Shown here: positions 62,995 to 64,000 of the stretch, piece after piece
How positions within the stretch are numbered: the first letter of the stretch is position 1
How the letters are laid out: each line of letters opens with the position of its first letter
Assembly: GCF_019656455.1 (NCBI RefSeq)
Contig: NZ_BPMK01000001.1
Location: 1 to 64,000, forward strand
Direction of reading: 5' to 3'
Length of the DNA stretch: 64,000 bases
From: Noviherbaspirillum aridicola
GTDB taxonomy: Bacteria > Pseudomonadota > Gammaproteobacteria > Burkholderiales > Burkholderiaceae_D
Position numbers and translations under genes: made by a program
The notes under the pieces: model-generated
Seen by the model: the letters and a program-made list of their open reading frames with translations, nothing else
What the model was told of the DNA's origin: nothing
The model's database searches: none

Positions 62995-64000
62995 ATGAAC
63001 GACTTCCAGCAGGGATATTCGGGGCTGCCCGGCGCGCAGGCTCAACTCATGCCGCAGGGTTTTTTGGGCGGCCTTCTCGGCGGCCCGGTCGGCGGCCTGA
63101 TCGGCAAGGGGATCGGCGGGCTGTTCGGCAATCCGTCGCTCGGTTCGCAGATCGGGCAGGTGGCCGGCGGCATCGGCGGCTCGTTGCTGCCCTTCGGGAC
63201 TGATCCCGCCAGCGCCTATCTGCAGCAGATCCAGCAGATGCAGCAACAGCAATTCGCGCCGCAGGGAGCCATCGGCGATTTCCTCGGGCAGTTCGGGCAG
63301 CCCATTGGAAATGCCATCGGCGGCGCCTTCGGCAACGCCCAGCTCGGCGGCGCCATCGGCGGCCTCGCGGGACAGCTCGGCAAGCTGCTGCCATTCGGGA
63401 CCGATCCGATGGCGGCCTACGGACAGCAGCAGGATTTTTCACCGCAAAACATCATGGGCATTCCGCCGCACATTCGCGACCGCATCCTCAGCACGCTGCC
63501 CCGCTTTCCGGGCACGGGCTGGCCGCCGGGCGGACTGCCCATGACCGGGCTGCCCAACATCCAGAAGCTGCTGCCGTTCGGGGTCGATCCGATGATGGCG
63601 GCGGCCTATGAACAGCAACTTCAGCAACAGCAGCAGCAACTCGCGCCGCAGGGCTTCTTCGGCAATCTGCTCGGCAGCGTGGGACGACCGCTGGGGGGAT
63701 TGATCGGCGGCGCGCTGGGCAATCAGCAGCTCGGCAATACCATCGGCGGCGTGGCCGGGCAGCTCGGCAAGCTGCTGCCGTTCGGCGTCGATCCGATGAC
63801 GGCGGCGGCCTATGAACAGCAGCTTCAGCAGCTCCAGCAACAGCAGCAGCAACTCGCGCCGCAGGGCTTCTTCGGCAATCTGCTCGGCAGCGTGGGCCGT
63901 CCGCTGGGCGGACTGATCGGCGGTGCCTTCGGCAACCAACAGCTGGGCAATACCATCGGCGGCATGGCCGGACAGCTCGGCAAGCTGCTGCCGTTCGGCG
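62995..64000 (+). CDS. Tandem-repeat glycine-zipper protein, 3' end outside window
   Basis: A frame of 335 codons that is still open at the right edge. It starts MNDFQQGYSGLPGAQAQLMPQG and is built of repeated modules: a glycine-rich hydrophobic block (GFFGNLLGSVGRPLGGLIGGALGNQQLGNTIGGVAGQLGK, with GxxxG zippers), an LLPFGxDPM turn, and a glutamine stretch (EQQLQQQQQQLAPQG). There are at least four modules of about 61-71 residues, the last two nearly identical. Cys is absent; no signal peptide or anchor is visible. I do not recognise it as a named family. AGAGGA precedes the ATG at a good distance. Glycine zippers suggest membrane insertion, oligomerisation or lipid/granule surface binding. 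Confidence 0.8.
   Translation, partial: MNDFQQGYSGLPGAQAQLMPQGFLGGLLGGPVGGLIGKGIGGLFGNPSLGSQIGQVAGGIGGSLLPFGTDPASAYLQQIQQMQQQQFAPQGAIGDFLGQFGQPIGNAIGGAFGNAQLGGAIGGLAGQLGKLLPFGTDPMAAYGQQQDFSPQNIMGIPPHIRDRILSTLPRFPGTGWPPGGLPMTGLPNIQKLLPFGVDPMMAAAYEQQLQQQQQQLAPQGFFGNLLGSVGRPLGGLIGGALGNQQLGNTIGGVAGQLGKLLPFGVDPMTAAAYEQQLQQLQQQQQQLAPQGFFGNLLGSVGRPLGGLIGGAFGNQQLGNTIGGMAGQLGKLLPFG
63184..63993 (+). repeat. Coding tandem repeat in the glycine-zipper gene
   Basis: The LLPFG landmark recurs at 63184, 63385, 63568, 63772 and 63985, giving periods of 201, 183, 204 and 213 bases, all multiples of three. The 204- and 213-base units are nearly identical in DNA, differing mainly by one extra CAG-CTC-CAG-type insertion in the glutamine stretch. 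Such a track is prone to slippage and copy-number change. Confidence 0.85.

Overview
The window looks like chromosomal DNA of a GC-rich betaproteobacterium of the Burkholderiales, most likely Oxalobacteraceae (Herbaspirillum/Noviherbaspirillum-like). The basis is the gene content: phaA-phaB and a phasin with a TGC-N3-GCA type operator, a Bug-family solute receptor, IclR/LysR/AraC-regulated catabolic blocks, a GspA/GspB pair, glutathione-dependent formaldehyde oxidation and pimeloyl-CoA-type dehydrogenases. No rRNA, tRNA, CRISPR array, insertion sequence or prophage was seen. The family placement is an inference from content, not from a marker gene.

Layout. 1-8 kb is a patchwork of small genes (SDR plus NTF2-like pair with a divergent LysR regulator, YciI-like protein, two methyltransferases, DTW-domain tRNA enzyme, AraC regulator, LysE exporter) followed by an orphan tungstate-type binding protein. 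9-18 kb is signalling: a LOV-domain hybrid histidine kinase with a one-domain response regulator, a 7TM-DISM hybrid kinase with Hpt, an EAL/HDOD protein, a cysteine-less glutaredoxin-like protein and a small gene behind an excellent SOS-box-like palindrome. 18-33 kb is acyl-CoA catabolism: a single-chain biotin-dependent acyl-CoA carboxylase, an ABC-type binding protein and a TetR regulator in one operon, a divergent acyl-CoA ligase, then an operon of 3-hydroxyacyl-CoA dehydrogenase, thiolase, glutaryl-CoA dehydrogenase and a PimC/PimD pair with a divergent IclR regulator. 34-39 kb is polyhydroxybutyrate metabolism (phaA, phaB, phasin). 39-51 kb holds housekeeping and repair genes (S4 protein, YpfJ-like protein, TrhP, AlkB operon, GspA/GspB). 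51-62 kb holds an EAL phosphodiesterase, MFS exporter, malic enzyme, PAS hybrid kinase, Bug receptor, FghA/FrmA and small genes. The window ends inside a striking tandem-repeat glycine-zipper protein.

How the genes fit together. PimC/PimD, the hydroxyacyl-CoA dehydrogenase, the thiolase and GcdH could take an odd-chain dicarboxylyl-CoA to glutaryl-CoA and then crotonyl-CoA, with PhaA/PhaB and the phasin next door for storing the acetyl units. An enoyl-CoA hydratase and a PHA synthase are missing from the window. The neighbouring TetR block could import, activate and carboxylate an unknown acid. Regulatory DNA is unusually legible: clear dyads lie in the LysR, TetR, IclR and phasin promoter regions, an FNR-like box sits at -41.5 of the likely phaA promoter, and a 28-bp palindrome matches the LexA consensus. 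The least explained elements are the repeat protein at the right edge, the SOS-box gene and the TetR/binding-protein/single-chain-carboxylase unit.
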